Source of the DNA: Gammaproteobacteria bacterium
Lineage (GTDB): Bacteria > Pseudomonadota > Gammaproteobacteria > Pseudomonadales > Pseudohongiellaceae
Length of the DNA: 64,000 nt
Direction: 5' to 3'
Assembly (NCBI GenBank): GCA_002711845.1
Contig: PASF01000008.1
Coordinates: forward strand, 248,001-312,000
The position numbers were made by a program, and so were the translations under genes. The notes under the pieces are model-generated. The model saw only the letters and a list, made by a program, of their open reading frames with translations, was not told where the DNA came from and did no database searches. Positions 40,070 through 48,457 of this stretch are shown here, in pieces; positions within the stretch are counted from its first letter, which is position 1; every line of letters starts with the position of its first letter.

Positions 40070-43000
40070 TCATCGGTAAGCAATGCTGACAGCGTTTGCC
40101 CCACAAAGCAGATGCAGCTCCTGAATCAGGTCCTGATCGGGCAGCACCTGCCAGTGTTCACCCAGTTGCAGACTGCCGGCTATTTCCGGGCGCCGGTAGT
40201 GGATGCGTACCGGGCAGCTGGGGGGCAGTTCGGGTGGCATCAGTTCGGCGTTGGGCGGCACCTGCCCGTCAGCCTGGGTGTCGGGTTGTGCCGCCGGCGC
40301 CTGCCGATAGGGCTGCAGCACGTTGGCGAGCCGGCTGGTGAAGTCCGGGGTCATGCGCTCCGCGCTCAGGTTCAGCTCAATGGCCCGGGCAAAGCGCTGA
40401 CGCGCCTGGGTCAGGTTCAGCACTTCCCGGGCCCGGCCCCGCATGGCACCCTTGAAGTCATCCATGGACACCTGGCAATCCACCACCAGAATGGCGTCCT
40501 TCTGCAATAACTCGCGAAACTGCTCGTACTCTTTGGCGAACAGCGAAATTTCCAGCCGGCCGCTGCGATCATCCAGGGTGATGAAGGCAATGTTGTCACC
40601 GCGCTTGCTGCGCATGGTACGCGTGCTGACCAGCAGCCCCGCAACCCATTGGCTTTCGCGCTCCGGGCGCAGATTCGCCAGCCGGTCCCGGGTCAGCTGT
40701 TTGAGTTCCGGCAGGTATTCATCGATCGGGTGCCCGCTCAGGTACAGCCCCAGCGTGTCGCGCTCGGCCTGCAGACGTCTCTGCTGCGTCCATGGGCGCA
40801 CGTTGATGACCCCGGCGCTCACCTCCGGCTCCGGCACCGGCGCAATATCACCAAACATGTCCAGCACACCGGCGGCCTGGTTACGGCTGCTCTGCTCGGC
40901 CGCCTGCACGGTATCGGGCAGCGCCGCCATCAGCTGGGCACGGGTGTGATCGGTATCAGCGTCCACCAGATGGTCCAGCGCACCGGCGCGGATCATCGCC
41001 TCCAGGGCGCGCTTGTTGACGGTTCGCAGGTCCACCCGCGAGCAGAAATCCAGCAGCGAGCTGAACGGACCACCTGCCTTGCGGGCAGCAATGATGGCGT
41101 TGATCGGGCCTTCACCCAGCCCCTTGATCGCGCCCAGGCCATAGACAATCTCGCCCTGCTGGTTGACGGTAAAGTTGTAGGCACCGACATTGACATCGGG
41201 CACCACCAGCGGCAGCTGCATTTCCCGGCACTCTTCAATCAGTGTCACCACTTTGTCGGTGTTCTGCATATCTGCCGATAACACTGCGGCCATGAAGTAC
41301 GCCGGGTAATGTTTCTTCAGCCAGGCCGTCTGATAGGACACCAGGGCGTACGCCGCCGAGTGCGATTTGTTGAAACCGTAACCGGCAAATTTTTCCATCA
41401 GGTCGAAAATCGACCCCGCCAGCTCGGCGTCAATGCCACGCTCGTCGGCGCCGGCCAGGAAGAAGCTGCGCTGCTTGTCCATCTCTTCCTGCTTCTTTTT
41501 ACCCATGGCGCGGCGCAGCATGTCCGCATTACCCAGCGTGAAGTTGGCCAGCACCTGGGCAATCTGCATCACCTGCTCCTGATACAGGATGATGCCGTAG
41601 GTGTTCTTTAACACGGGCTCCAGGTCCGGGTGCGGATAGCTGCTGTCGGCGCGCCCGTGTTTACGGTTGATAAAGTCGTCCACCATGCCGGACTGCAGGG
41701 GACCCGGCCGGAACAGCGCCACCAGTGCCACAATGTCCTCAAAACAGCTGGGCAGCAGTTTGCGGATCAGCTCCTTCATGCCCCGCGATTCCAGCTGGAA
41801 CACCGCTGTGGTTTCAGCGCGCTGCAGCAGCTCATAGACGCTGACGTCATCCAGCGGAATGCTGCGGATATCGAGTTTGTTGTGCTGATGCGCGGGTTCC
41901 TGTGCATTGATCATTTTGACAGCCCAGTCAATAATGGTCAGCGTGCGCAGGCCCAGAAAGTCAAACTTGACCAGACCCGCGGTTTCCACATCATTCTTGT
42001 CAAACTGGGTCACCAGGCTGTCGCCGTTCTCGTCACAGTACAGCGGCGAGAAATCGGTCAGCCGCGTCGGTGCGATCACCACCCCCCCGGCGTGTTTGCC
42101 CACATTACGGGTGATGCCTTCCAGTTTGAAGGCCATGTCCATGATTTCCTGGGCGTCCTCATCGCTGTCGATAAACTCCGGCAGCTGCGGTTCCATCTCC
42201 ATGGCCTTGGTCAGCGTCATGCCCGGTTCAAACGGGATCAACTTGGACAGCTTGTCAGCCAGCCCGTAGGACTTGCCCTGCACCCGTGCCACGTCGCGCA
42301 CAACCGCCTTGGCCGCCATGGTGCCAAAGGTAATGATCTGCGATACCGCCTCCTTGCCATACAGTTCTGCCACGTGGGCAATCACCCGGTCCCGCCCTTC
42401 CATGCAGAAGTCAACGTCAAAGTCGGGCATCGACACCCGCTCCGGGTTCAGGAAACGCTCGAACAGCAGGTCATAACGCAACGGGTCCAGATCGGTGATA
42501 CCCAGCGCGTAAGCGACGATGGAACCGGCACCGGAACCCCGGCCCGGCCCGACCGGAATATCATTGTTCTTGGCCCACTGGATAAACTCCATGACGATCA
42601 GGAAGTAACCCGGAAAGCCCATCTGGATGATCACGTTCAGCTCAAAATCCAGACGCTCATAATAGGGCTGACAGAACGCGGCAAACTCGTCCTCTGCCGC
42701 CTGTGGGCCACGAATTTCGCGGAACAGTCTGGGCAGATGCTGGTCCAGGCCCTGGCGGCTGACCTGACGGAAAAACTCATCCATGGTCAGCCCGTCGGGC
42801 ACAGGATAGTTCGGCAGATAGGGTTTGCCCAGTTCCAGTTCCAGCGTGCAGCGCCGGGCAATCTGCACGGTGTTTTCGATGGCCTCGGGCAGGTCATCAA
42901 ACAGAGCAATCATTTCTTCCGGGCTGCGCAGGTACTGCTGATCGGAGTAATGCCGGGGCCGGCGCGGATCATCCAGGGTGCGGCGCTCATGGATACAGAC

Positions 43001-43657
43001 CCGCACCTCGTGCGCTTCAAAGTCCTCACTGTTGATGAAACGCACATCGTTGGTGGCCACCACCGGACAGCCGGTCTCTGCGGCCAGCTGCACCGCCGCC
43101 TGCAGGTAGGATTCCTCGCCCTGGCGTCCGCAGCGTTGCAGCTCGATGTAAAAACGGTTGGGGAACAGCTGCATGTACACGTCGAGCACTGCGCGCGCGG
43201 TCGCCCGATCGCTTTCCATCAGTGCCCGGCCCAGCTCCCCGGTCATGCCACCAGACAGCGCGATCAGGCCTTCGGCATTGGCCTGCAGCCATTCGCGGCG
43301 CAATTGCGGCTCACCGTGGCCCTGCTTTTCCGTGTAGGACAGGGAGATCAGCCGGGTCAGGTTGCGGTAGCCCGCCAGGTTTTGTACCAGCAGCACCAGC
43401 GGAAACGGTTTGTCGGGACGTTCGGGGTTTTCCAGCAGCACATCACAGCCACACACCGGCTTGACGCCCTGTGCCATGGCAGCGGTGTAGAACTTGATCA
43501 TGGCGAACAGGTTGGCGTGATCAGTCACCGCCACCGCGGGCATGCCCATTTTGGCAATGGCTTCGATCAGGGGTTTGACGCGCACCAGGCCGTCGACCAC
43601 GGAGTATTCGGTGTGGACGCGCAGATGCACAAAATTCGACGGGACCAGCCGGGTCAT
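40070..43657 (-). CDS. dnaE: DNA polymerase III subunit alpha
   Basis: DnaE is the replicative polymerase subunit. ATG at 43657 is preceded by GGAGAA and gives MTRLVPSNFVHLRVHTEYS, the family N-terminus. The frame stays open upstream, through an 18-bp repeat array and into rnhB, but nothing there belongs to the family. The 1195-residue protein has an N-terminal PHP domain, the polymerase core with the catalytic PDFDVDFCMEGRD motif, FAGYGFNKSHSAAYALVSYQ, a helix-hairpin-helix region, an OB fold and the tau-binding C-terminus (last about 250 residues, with Ala/Pro/Gln-rich linker near 1145). It is 61 bp before accA. Confidence 0.97.
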   Translation of the reverse strand: MTRLVPSNFVHLRVHTEYSVVDGLVRVKPLIEAIAKMGMPAVAVTDHANLFAMIKFYTAAMAQGVKPVCGCDVLLENPERPDKPFPLVLLVQNLAGYRNLTRLISLSYTEKQGHGEPQLRREWLQANAEGLIALSGGMTGELGRALMESDRATARAVLDVYMQLFPNRFYIELQRCGRQGEESYLQAAVQLAAETGCPVVATNDVRFINSEDFEAHEVRVCIHERRTLDDPRRPRHYSDQQYLRSPEEMIALFDDLPEAIENTVQIARRCTLELELGKPYLPNYPVPDGLTMDEFFRQVSRQGLDQHLPRLFREIRGPQAAEDEFAAFCQPYYERLDFELNVIIQMGFPGYFLIVMEFIQWAKNNDIPVGPGRGSGAGSIVAYALGITDLDPLRYDLLFERFLNPERVSMPDFDVDFCMEGRDRVIAHVAELYGKEAVSQIITFGTMAAKAVVRDVARVQGKSYGLADKLSKLIPFEPGMTLTKAMEMEPQLPEFIDSDEDAQEIMDMAFKLEGITRNVGKHAGGVVIAPTRLTDFSPLYCDENGDSLVTQFDKNDVETAGLVKFDFLGLRTLTIIDWAVKMINAQEPAHQHNKLDIRSIPLDDVSVYELLQRAETTAVFQLESRGMKELIRKLLPSCFEDIVALVALFRPGPLQSGMVDDFINRKHGRADSSYPHPDLEPVLKNTYGIILYQEQVMQIAQVLANFTLGNADMLRRAMGKKKQEEMDKQRSFFLAGADERGIDAELAGSIFDLMEKFAGYGFNKSHSAAYALVSYQTAWLKKHYPAYFMAAVLSADMQNTDKVVTLIEECREMQLPLVVPDVNVGAYNFTVNQQGEIVYGLGAIKGLGEGPINAIIAARKAGGPFSSLLDFCSRVDLRTVNKRALEAMIRAGALDHLVDADTDHTRAQLMAALPDTVQAAEQSSRNQAAGVLDMFGDIAPVPEPEVSAGVINVRPWTQQRRLQAERDTLGLYLSGHPIDEYLPELKQLTRDRLANLRPERESQWVAGLLVSTRTMRSKRGDNIAFITLDDRSGRLEISLFAKEYEQFRELLQKDAILVVDCQVSMDDFKGAMRGRAREVLNLTQARQRFARAIELNLSAERMTPDFTSRLANVLQPYRQAPAAQPDTQADGQVPPNAELMPPELPPSCPVRIHYRRPEIAGSLQLGEHWQVLPDQDLIQELHLLCGANAVSIAYR

Positions 43658-43686
43658 ACGTTCTCCAGGATTGTTGCTTTTTATTG

Positions 43687-43758
43687 GCTCAGGGCTGTTT
43701 ATTCGCTCAGGGCTGTTGTTGCGCTCAGGGCTGTTTACGTGCTCAGGGCTGCAACACA
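43687..43758 (-). repeat. Four 18-bp tandem repeats between rnhB and dnaE
   Basis: Four consecutive 18-bp units beginning GCTCAGGGCTG on the plus strand start at 43687, 43705, 43723 and 43741. Read in the direction of dnaE the core is AACAGCCCTGAGC. The same core occurs five times at 63113-63202, in the same orientation relative to the downstream gene. In the dnaE frame the units read as NSPE-x-x hexapeptides. The rnhB stop codon lies in the third unit. Confidence 0.9.
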
Positions 43759-44364
43759 GCGTGCCACCGGTGCGTAGCTGCGGCGGTGCGCCGGGCACGG
43801 ACCCAGCTTTGCCAGCGCCGCCATGTGTGCTTTGGTCGGATAACCCTTGTGCCGGGCAAACCCGTAACCGGGGTACTGCTGGTCCAGCTTGACCATCACC
43901 CGGTCGCGGGCCACCTTGGCCAGCACCGACGCGGCGGCAATACAGTCCAGCCGGCTGTCGCCCTTCACCAGGGCCTGCGACGCATATCGCCAGGGCGGGC
44001 AATGCGTGCCATCAACATAAACAAAGTCCGGCTGGGTTGCCAGCATTGTCACCGCTTTTTCCATGGCGTGCAGTGTGGCCTGAAAAATGTTGAGACGATC
44101 AATCTCGGGGGCCGCAATACCGACGATGGCATAACTGATGGCCTGCGCCTGAATCAGCTCAAACAACTGCTCGCGGCGCGACTCGCTGAGCTTTTTGGAA
44201 TCATTCAGGCCCGGCAGGTCATAGTCGACCGGCAGTATCACGGCGGCGGCATACACCTCGCCTGCCAGCGGGCCCCGGCCGGCCTCGTCAACCCCGGCGA
44301 TCATGGGTGCCTGACCGCCACCATTAGGCAGCTCAAGGGTAAGCGCCGCTGCCCGCTGCATCAC
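43735..44364 (-). CDS. rnhB: Ribonuclease HII
   Basis: RNase HII removes ribonucleotides embedded in DNA. The 209-residue product has the catalytic motif MIAGVDEAGRGPLAGEVYAAAV (first Asp and Glu), LNDSKKLSESRRE, and ASVLAKVARDRVM with a further catalytic Asp. Its last five or six codons and stop fall in the 18-bp repeat array, so the extreme C-terminus may have been altered by repeat insertion. It overlaps lpxB by 4 bp. Confidence 0.96.
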   Translation of the reverse strand: MMQRAAALTLELPNGGGQAPMIAGVDEAGRGPLAGEVYAAAVILPVDYDLPGLNDSKKLSESRREQLFELIQAQAISYAIVGIAAPEIDRLNIFQATLHAMEKAVTMLATQPDFVYVDGTHCPPWRYASQALVKGDSRLDCIAAASVLAKVARDRVMVKLDQQYPGYGFARHKGYPTKAHMAALAKLGPCPAHRRSYAPVARCVAALST

Positions 44365-45536
44365 CGGGCCTCCCCGGCTGACGCGTCCAGTAGCTGGCTG
44401 ACGGCGGCAGCGGCCTGCTGATCGGCGTCCAGACGAATCGACTGATGGATCGCCTCAAAGGCGTCATACAGGCTCTCCTGGCGCTCAGGGTCATCCAGCC
44501 ACGCCAGCACCTCAGCGCTGACCACCGGTGCGGTCACCTGATCCTGTAACAGCTCCGGCACCAGCTCGCGCCCCGCCAGCAGATTGGGCAATGAAATAAA
44601 CGGAATTTTCACCAGACGCCGGGCCAGCGCCCAGGTCAGTGCCGACAGGCGATAACACACCACCATCGGCCGCTTCAGCAGCAGGGCTTCCAGCGTCGCC
44701 GTACCCGAGGCCAGCAACACCAGATCCGAGGCCTGCATCGCCTCATGCGAGCGCCCGTCGGTGACGATGAAGGCGTCGCGGATCGCCGGCGGCAGCAATG
44801 CCTGTGCCAGCATGCCATCAATCTGTTCCCGGCGACGCTCATTGGCGCAGGGAATGACAAAACACAGATCCGGCTTCTTCTCCAGGCACAATAATGCCGC
44901 GGCAATAAACACCGGTGCCAGGCGCTGCACCTCATCCTTGCGACTGCCCGGCATCAGGCACAGCACCGGTGTGGATGCCGGTAGCTGCAATGACGCCCGC
45001 GCCTGCTGCCGGATCACTGTCTGATCCTGACCCGGCGCGATCCGGTCGGCCAGCGAATGGCCAACACAGTGCACAGCCATGCCGTGCTGTTGATAAATCT
45101 CGGATTCAAAGGGAAACAGGGCCAGCATCAGATCAACCGCGCGGGCAATCTTCTTCAGACGCCCCCTGCCCCAGGCCCAGACGCTGGGACTGACATAGTG
45201 CACCGTCCTGATACCGGCATCGTGCAGGTTCTGTTCCAGACGAAGATTAAAACCGGGCGAGTCAATGCCGATAAACACCGCCGCACGCTCATCCACAAAC
45301 AGCCTGACCAGGTCGCGCTTGAGCCGCAGCAGTTCCGGCAGGCGGCCCAGCGGCTCAACAAACCCCATGACCGACAGCCGCTCCATGGGCGTGATCGATT
45401 CAAAGCCCTGCGCCAGCATCAGCGGGCCGCCCACACCGGCAAACCGGGCCTGCGGATAACGCTGACGGATGGCCTGCATCAGGCCGGCGCCCAGCATGTC
45501 ACCCGACGTTTCTCCAGCCACCATGCCGATCAGCAT
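44361..45536 (-). CDS. lpxB: Lipid-A-disaccharide synthase
   Basis: LpxB joins UDP-diacylglucosamine and lipid X to make the lipid A disaccharide at the inner membrane. The 391-residue product starts [20 protein letters not shown] and contains SPSVWAWGRGRLKKIARAVD, LCLMPGSRKDEVQRL and LLASGTATLEALLLKRPMVV. The start shares a base with the lpxA stop. The gene is in the conserved lpxD-fabZ-lpxA-lpxB order. Confidence 0.97.
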   Translation of the reverse strand: MLIGMVAGETSGDMLGAGLMQAIRQRYPQARFAGVGGPLMLAQGFESITPMERLSVMGFVEPLGRLPELLRLKRDLVRLFVDERAAVFIGIDSPGFNLRLEQNLHDAGIRTVHYVSPSVWAWGRGRLKKIARAVDLMLALFPFESEIYQQHGMAVHCVGHSLADRIAPGQDQTVIRQQARASLQLPASTPVLCLMPGSRKDEVQRLAPVFIAAALLCLEKKPDLCFVIPCANERRREQIDGMLAQALLPPAIRDAFIVTDGRSHEAMQASDLVLLASGTATLEALLLKRPMVVCYRLSALTWALARRLVKIPFISLPNLLAGRELVPELLQDQVTAPVVSAEVLAWLDDPERQESLYDAFEAIHQSIRLDADQQAAAAVSQLLDASAGEAR

Positions 45537-46306
45537 CAGCGATGTATGCCCTTGGCCGAACCCTTGATGGATTGCAGCATGACGTCCACGGCCGGCGTGG
45601 TCGCCGCCATCTCTGCCAGCTGCGTCTGTGCTTCCTGCAGGCTCAGGCCTTTCTTGTAGATGATCTTGAAGGCGCGACGGATCTCTTTCACGGTTGCCGC
45701 GTCAAAACCGCGCCGCTCCAGGCCCACCGTGTTGACGCTGCGCACCGCTGCCGGACTGCCACTGACAATCACATAGGCCGGTACGTCGTGGGAAATGTGC
45801 GTCATGCCCCCTACCATGGCATGCGCACCAATACGCAGGAACTGATTGACGCCGGCATAACCGCCCAGAATCACCCAGTCCTCAACAATCGCATGCCCGG
45901 ACAAACCGGCATTGTTGGCAAACACGGTGTTGCTGCCGACAATACAGTCGTGGGCGACATGGACATAGGCCATCATCAGGTTGTTGTCACCGATGCGCGT
46001 GATGCCACCGCCTGACGCCGTACCCCGATGCAGGGTGCAGCCTTCACGGATGATGTTGCCGTCGCCGATTTCCAGCCAGGTGTCTTCACCGGCAAATTTC
46101 TTGTCCGCCGGGTCTTCGCCGACCGACGCAAACTGATAGACTTTGTTGTTCCTGCCCATCCGGGTATTGGCCTTGATGATCACATGTGAGCTGATCTCCG
46201 TGCCTTCACCAATCTCGACATTGGCCCCGATGATGCTCCATGGCCCCACGGTGACGTTGTCTGCCAGCCTCGCGGAGGGATGGATGATTGCGTGTGTATC
46301 GATCAC
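45536..46306 (-). CDS. lpxA: UDP-N-acetylglucosamine acyltransferase LpxA (GTG start)
   Basis: LpxA performs the first acylation of lipid A synthesis. GTG at 46306 gives [17 protein letters not shown], which aligns with the family start, and it overlaps the fabZ stop as GTGA; the ATG at 46330 would lie inside fabZ. The 256-residue product is a left-handed beta-helix with many hexapeptide repeats, then a helical C-terminal domain. The catalytic His lies in [13 protein letters not shown], and the substrate-binding GLERRGF segment is present. Confidence 0.95.
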   Translation of the reverse strand: MIDTHAIIHPSARLADNVTVGPWSIIGANVEIGEGTEISSHVIIKANTRMGRNNKVYQFASVGEDPADKKFAGEDTWLEIGDGNIIREGCTLHRGTASGGGITRIGDNNLMMAYVHVAHDCIVGSNTVFANNAGLSGHAIVEDWVILGGYAGVNQFLRIGAHAMVGGMTHISHDVPAYVIVSGSPAAVRSVNTVGLERRGFDAATVKEIRRAFKIIYKKGLSLQEAQTQLAEMAATTPAVDVMLQSIKGSAKGIHR

Positions 46307-46749
46307 TGTTCTCGCTTCCTCTCCGCGCACATGATGGTGGCTTCACCAACCAGCTCGTCACCCACCGACGCCCGACAGGCGAACTTGTAGATGCCACGCT
46401 TGCTGGTAATGATGGTGGCCTCCAGCGTTAAACAGTCACCTGGCACCACCGGACGCTTCAGGCGCACATCGTCGGCACCGACAAAATAGTACAGGTAGCC
46501 GTCCTTGGGTTTTTTCTCCTGGCTCTTGAAGCCCAGGACACCGGCCGCCTGTGCCAGTGCTTCAATGATCAGCACCCCCGGCATGATCGGATAGTCAGGG
46601 AAGTGGCCATTAAAAAACGGCTCATTGACACTGACATTCTTGTAGGCCACGATCGATTTGCCCATCTCCATGCTGACCACACGATCAACCAGCAAAAACG
46701 GATAGCGCTGCGGCAGGTATTCCTTGATTTCTTCGACGTTCATCATCAT
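46303..46749 (-). CDS. fabZ: 3-hydroxyacyl-ACP dehydratase FabZ
   Basis: FabZ dehydrates 3-hydroxyacyl-ACP in fatty acid elongation and shares its substrate with LpxA and LpxD. The hot-dog fold motifs are visible: [35 protein letters not shown] with the catalytic His, then the catalytic Glu in [10 protein letters not shown] chose ATG at 46749 because AGGAAA lies just upstream in the lpxD end and gives 148 residues; ATG at 46776 would overlap lpxD by 26 bp. The stop overlaps the lpxA start by 4 bp. Confidence 0.95.
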   Translation of the reverse strand: MMMNVEEIKEYLPQRYPFLLVDRVVSMEMGKSIVAYKNVSVNEPFFNGHFPDYPIMPGVLIIEALAQAAGVLGFKSQEKKPKDGYLYYFVGADDVRLKRPVVPGDCLTLEATIITSKRGIYKFACRASVGDELVGEATIMCAERKREQ

Positions 46750-46750
46750 G

Positions 46751-47830
46751 TTATTTTCCTGGTTCTGCAGGTTCATTGGGCAGAACCTGTTCCAATTTTT
46801 TGACTCGTTTGGACAGCCCGGACAATTTGCCGAGCGTCACCGCGTTGCGCTTCCAGAGACTGCTTTCCTGCAACAGCGTGCCGGATGAATACAGGCCCGG
46901 TTTGTCGATTGTCTGGCTGACCATGGACATGGCACTGACCGTGACCCGGTCGCAGATACTCAAATGGCCGGTGATGCCGACACCGCCGCCGATCACACAG
47001 TACCGGCCGATCCGGGTGCTGCCGGCCAGGGCACTGCAACCGCAGATCACCGTATGCGCCCCCACCACACAGTTGTGGCCAATCTGCACCTGATTGTCAA
47101 TTTTCACCCCGTCTTCGATGACAGTATCATCAAGTGCGCCGCGATCAATACAGCTGCCGGCCCCCACTTCCACGTCGGCACCCAGGGTGACAGCGCCCAG
47201 CTGGGCTATTTTCACTGACCGTTCGCCGTCAAACGCAAACCCGAAGCCGTCCGCACCGATCACCGCGCCCGCGTGAATGATCGCGCGATCACCGATGCTG
47301 ACCCCATGATACAGCGTCACGTTGGCATACAGCGTAACATCGTCGCCCAGGCGACAATCGCGGCCCACCACACAGCCCGGGCCAATGCGACTGCCGGCGC
47401 CGATGACCGCGCCCGCCTCGATGACTGCCTGCGGACCGACACTGACCCGGCGACCCAAGGTGGCATCGGCACTGACCACCGCGCTGGCATGCACGTCAGC
47501 CTCGCGGCTGTGTTCCGCCGCTGCGTCTGCCGACGGCGCAAATAGCTGCGACGCCCGGGCGTAGGTCACGTAGGGCGAGCGGGACAACAGGCAGGGAACG
47601 TTAACCGTCGCGGCCAGATCCGGGTGCAGAATCAGGGCACTGGCCTGACAATCGGCAAGCTGGCGGGCATATCGCGGGTTGCTCAGAAAGCTCAGATGCC
47701 CCGGACCGGCCCGCTTGAGTGTGGCCAGACCGTCAATCCGGGTCGCATCATCGCCTTGGACAGGGACATCCAGTTGTCGGGACAGTTCTTTCAAGGTAAA
47801 AGAAGGCTTCACCGCACGGGATCCTGTCAT
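46751..47830 (-). CDS. lpxD: UDP-3-O-acylglucosamine N-acyltransferase LpxD
   Basis: LpxD adds the N-linked hydroxyacyl chain in lipid A synthesis. The 359-residue product has the N-terminal uridine-binding domain ([16 protein letters not shown] to about residue 105), a hexapeptide-repeat beta-helix ([34 protein letters not shown] with the catalytic His) and a C-terminal helix ([11 protein letters not shown]). It lies 15 bp after skp and directly before fabZ. Confidence 0.97.
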   Translation of the reverse strand: MTGSRAVKPSFTLKELSRQLDVPVQGDDATRIDGLATLKRAGPGHLSFLSNPRYARQLADCQASALILHPDLAATVNVPCLLSRSPYVTYARASQLFAPSADAAAEHSREADVHASAVVSADATLGRRVSVGPQAVIEAGAVIGAGSRIGPGCVVGRDCRLGDDVTLYANVTLYHGVSIGDRAIIHAGAVIGADGFGFAFDGERSVKIAQLGAVTLGADVEVGAGSCIDRGALDDTVIEDGVKIDNQVQIGHNCVVGAHTVICGCSALAGSTRIGRYCVIGGGVGITGHLSICDRVTVSAMSMVSQTIDKPGLYSSGTLLQESSLWKRNAVTLGKLSGLSKRVKKLEQVLPNEPAEPGK

Positions 47831-47845
47831 ACCGGCATGCCGGTA

Positions 47846-48349
47846 TTATTGCGCCATTTCGTTGAGTTTGGCGGTCACCAGCGTGGTGATGTTGTAGGCA
47901 TTGTCAAAGTACGCCACCGATTCTGCGTTCAGCACCACATCGTAGCCGCCTTCTTCAACGACCGCTTCAATGGCCTGACCCAGACTTTGCCGCATACGCT
48001 CAACAAAGGCCTGCTGACGCTGCTGCCAGGCATTCTGCAGACGCTCGGCGATGACCTGCATCTGTGCCTGCTTTTCTTCTGCATCCGAGTTCATTTCACG
48101 CATGTCCGCTTCGCTGAGGATGGACTCATCACGCTGGGCGCGCTCAATGATCTCGCGCAGCTCGGTGTTCAGACGCTCCAGGCGCTGTTCATCGGCACCG
48201 AACTCGGCGCGGGTATTGGCTTCCAGCTCCTGCGCGGCCGCCGAGCCGAACAGGGCCTGCTCCAGGTCAATGATGCCAATGGTTGGGCCCTGGGCGAATG
48301 CCACGCTGCTGCTCAGCAGCAAGGTGGCCATAATCAGTAATTTGTTCAT
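47846..48349 (-). CDS. skp: OmpH/Skp family periplasmic chaperone
   Basis: Skp is a trimeric periplasmic chaperone that holds unfolded outer-membrane proteins on the way to BamA. ATG at 48349 gives 167 residues; GTG at 48358 is an in-frame alternative. A signal peptide ends at VAFAQG, then comes GIIDLEQAL and a long helical, Glu/Gln-rich region (about residues 40-125) forming the tentacles. It lies between bamA and lpxD, the conserved place. Confidence 0.93.
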   Translation of the reverse strand: MNKLLIMATLLLSSSVAFAQGPTIGIIDLEQALFGSAAAQELEANTRAEFGADEQRLERLNTELREIIERAQRDESILSEADMREMNSDAEEKQAQMQVIAERLQNAWQQRQQAFVERMRQSLGQAIEAVVEEGGYDVVLNAESVAYFDNAYNITTLVTAKLNEMAQ

Positions 48350-48457
48350 TGTCTTCACTCTGTAATCTCCGCGTTAAAAAAGCCGACTACCGTAATAGCC
48401 GCGCAGTATAGCATTTTGGCCCGCTACAGACCGCCATTTTATAAATAAATTGTGACG

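Noticed and set aside
41630-43777. 715-codon open frame on the plus strand
   Set aside because: Antisense to dnaE; His/Gln-rich shadow with no family motifs and no ribosome binding site.
43658-44002. N-terminal extension of dnaE through the repeat array
   Set aside because: The frame is open, but the family starts at 43657, which has GGAGAA upstream; the extension is repeat plus rnhB in another frame.
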